From an uncultured Clostridia bacterium (lineage in GTDB: Bacteria > Bacillota > Clostridia > Oscillospirales > Acutalibacteraceae), in NCBI GenBank assembly GCA_946627725.1, contig CAMOVW010000002.1, forward strand, positions 1 to 48,953: a DNA stretch of 48,953 nucleotides. Reading direction: 5' to 3'. The position numbers and the translations under genes were made by a program. Below are positions 47,469 to 48,953 of this stretch, in pieces. Positions within the stretch are counted from its first letter, which is position 1. The number at the start of each line of letters is the position of its first letter. The notes below the pieces were generated by a model. The model saw only the letters and a list, made by a program, of their open reading frames with translations. It was not told the DNA's origin and made no database searches.

Positions 47469-48683
47469 TTGGAATACTCACAAAATGAGATCCTGCAGTA
47501 TATGAAAGAGGAGGACGTGAAATTCATCCGTCTTGCGTTCTGCGACGTTTTCGGCAGGCAGAAGAACATCTCCGTAATGCCGGAGGAGCTGCCCCGGGCG
47601 TTCCGGTACGGCGTCGCTTTTGACGCGTCTTCCATTGCGGGCTTCGGCGACGAGACCCGCAGCGACCTGTTTCTGCATCCGGAGCCCGAAACCATCACCG
47701 CGCTGCCGTGGCGGCCGGAGCACGGGCGGGTGGTGCGTATGAACGCCTCCGTCACTTACCCGGACGGCGCTCCCTTTGAGGCGGATACCCGCGGCCTGTT
47801 GAAAAAGACCGTGGCCGAGGCGGCAGAGAAGGGCTATGCCTTCTCGTTCGGCGCAGAGCAGGAATTTTATCTGTTTCGGCTGGATGAAAACGGTGAACCC
47901 ACAAAAACCCCCTGCGACAACGCCGGGTATATGGATATCGCGCCGGAGGATAAAGGTGAAAACGTGCGCAGGGAGGTCTGCCTTACGCTGGAGCAGATGG
48001 GTCTCCGGCCCGAGAGCAGCCACCATGAAGAGGGCCCCGGCCAGAACGAGATCGATTTTCGCTATGCGGACGCGCTGAAGGCGGCGGACCAGGCGATGAT
48101 CTTTCAAACCGCGGTAAAAACCGTGGCGCACCGCAACGGCTATCATGCGGATTTTTCCGCCAAGCCCCTGCCGAACGCCCCCGGCAACGGTTTTCATATC
48201 AATATGTCGATGCAGCCGGAGAACGATCCCGCCCTGTTTTCCGCCATGATCGCCGGGGTGCTTGCCCAGGTGAACGCCATGACCGCCTTTTTGAACCCCA
48301 CCGAAAATTCTTACTTGCGGCTGGGCAGCAACAAGGCGCCGGGGTATGTGAGCTGGTCCCATGAAAACCGCAGCCAGCTGATCCGCATACCGGCCGCGGC
48401 AGGGGAGTACCGCCGCATGGAGCTGCGTTCGCCGGATCCCATGGCCAACCCCTACCTCGCTTTTACGCTGATGATCCGCGCCGCCCTTTACGGTATCGAA
48501 AACCGCCTTCCCCTGCCCCCCGCGGCGGATCTGAACCTGTTTACCGCCGATAATACCACCCTTGCGCGTTTTCGGAAATTGCCCGGCACGCTGCGGGAGG
48601 CCCGCGCCGCCGCAGCCGCCTCCGATTTCATCCGTGATTGCCTTCCCCCGGCGGTGTTGAAAGCGTTCACCGCGCAGGGTTAA
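47469..48683 (+). CDS. glnA: Glutamine synthetase type I (TTG start)
   Basis: 404 residues from TTG 47469, with GGGAGG 8 nt upstream; longer versions would overlap the promoter and have no RBS. GSI motifs: MKEEDVKFIRLAFCDVFGRQKNISV, FDASSIAGFG (usually FDGSSI), FGAEQEFYLFRLDENG, GPGQNEIDFRYADAL, GNGFHINMS and ENSYLRLGSNKAPGYVSWSHENRSQLIRIP, then MELRSPDPMANPYLAFTLM. No adenylylation Tyr region is seen. It is about 40 residues shorter than Clostridium GlnA. It assimilates ammonium alongside the divergent gdhA/glnN. The regulator gene follows 61 bp downstream. Confidence 0.93.
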   Translation: MEYSQNEILQYMKEEDVKFIRLAFCDVFGRQKNISVMPEELPRAFRYGVAFDASSIAGFGDETRSDLFLHPEPETITALPWRPEHGRVVRMNASVTYPDGAPFEADTRGLLKKTVAEAAEKGYAFSFGAEQEFYLFRLDENGEPTKTPCDNAGYMDIAPEDKGENVRREVCLTLEQMGLRPESSHHEEGPGQNEIDFRYADALKAADQAMIFQTAVKTVAHRNGYHADFSAKPLPNAPGNGFHINMSMQPENDPALFSAMIAGVLAQVNAMTAFLNPTENSYLRLGSNKAPGYVSWSHENRSQLIRIPAAAGEYRRMELRSPDPMANPYLAFTLMIRAALYGIENRLPLPPAADLNLFTADNTTLARFRKLPGTLREARAAAAASDFIRDCLPPAVLKAFTAQG

Positions 48684-48744
48684 CAAACAATAATTTGCAA
48701 AGAACAATGATCGGTATTCCGTTCGGAAAGGAGGGGGATGTCTG

Positions 48745-48953
48745 ATGCCGCTGATCGAGCGCAGGTATACCGTGCTTCTGGTTTCGGCTTCGCAGAATGT
48801 GAACGCGTCTCTGCGGGAGCTGCTTGCCGCCGCGCGCTGCGGGCGTGTGGATACGGCGTTGGACGTGAGCGCCGCGAAACGGAAATTTGCCGAACAGGCG
48901 TATGATTTCGTGATCGTGAATTCCCCTCTGCCCGACGATCCCGGCATCCGTTT
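48745..48953 (+). CDS. Response-regulator-like protein, probable ANTAR-type nitrogen antiterminator (3' end cut by window)
   Basis: 69 residues visible from the ATG at 48745, with AAAGGAGGGGG ahead of it. YTVLLVSASQNVNASLRELLAAARCG and YDFVIVNSPLPDDPGIR match the receiver-like domain of clostridial regulators found next to glnA. The phosphoacceptor Asp is replaced by Asn in VIVNSPLP, a pseudo-receiver. In that family the C-terminus is an ANTAR RNA-binding domain, but it lies outside the window, so the assignment rests on the N-terminus and on the glnA neighbourhood. It may act on RNA leaders such as that of gdhA. Confidence 0.65.
   Translation, partial: MPLIERRYTVLLVSASQNVNASLRELLAAARCGRVDTALDVSAAKRKFAEQAYDFVIVNSPLPDDPGIR

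Overview
The window looks like a chromosomal segment of an anaerobic, monoderm Clostridia member, probably Oscillospiraceae/Ruminococcaceae-like. This is inferred from an Rnf complex in the Firmicutes order CDGEAB, lysine synthesis through DapL and DapF, a type III glutamine synthetase, class B sortases, dockerin repeats, lipoboxes and GC-rich coding DNA. No rRNA, tRNA, CRISPR array, phage or IS gene was recognised.

Layout. 1-900: a LOG-family enzyme (5' end outside the window) and a cysteine-less ArsC/Spx-like protein. 900-7700 (minus strand): a surface-biogenesis cluster read from a promoter near 7685. It holds a class B sortase, a second sortase with a very long cytoplasmic N-terminus, a membrane-anchored degenerate CinA-like protein, a secreted dockerin protein with a circularly permuted SpoIID domain, and folE. 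7793-15024 (plus): a complete Rnf module, apbE - NusG-II protein - Gx transporter - rnfCDGEAB, followed by uxaC and a CBS-domain gene. 17011-20689 (minus): an SGNH lipoprotein and two tandem TIR-domain membrane proteins that share 577 bp of perfect identity but have unrelated C-terminal halves. A zinc-ribbon/Ig-like membrane protein is divergent to them. 22381-29700: a GH3 glycosidase, an OmpA-like lipoprotein, the two-subunit aconitase X and a DUF1848 protein. 29744-37926 (minus): an HSL-type esterase, sbcCD, an MmcQ/YjbR-EVE fusion, a membrane-anchored protein with a carboxypeptidase-regulatory-like domain and a GNAT acetyltransferase. 38032-46719 (minus): an amino-acid/nitrogen block, gdhA-glnN-asnB-pyrG-dapF-dapL, with its own promoter, a repeat-bearing leader and a terminator. 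47469-end (plus): glnA (GS type I) and the start of an ANTAR-type pseudo-receiver regulator.

How the parts work together. Rnf couples ferredoxin:NAD+ electron transfer to an ion gradient; ApbE attaches FMN to RnfD and RnfG. GDH, two glutamine synthetases, asparagine synthetase, CTP synthase and the DAP enzymes form a glutamate/glutamine-centred unit, and the divergent glnA plus ANTAR-like gene suggest nitrogen regulation at the RNA level. Several proteins share one plan: a cytoplasmic domain, a Pro-rich or coiled linker, a membrane segment and an outer domain (both TIR proteins, the zinc-ribbon protein, the large sortase).

The most unusual items are the circularly permuted SpoIID-dockerin protein, the membrane CinA-like pseudoenzyme, the TIR pair with a conversion-like identity tract, and a nested palindromic non-coding element of about 330 bp between gdhA and glnA.
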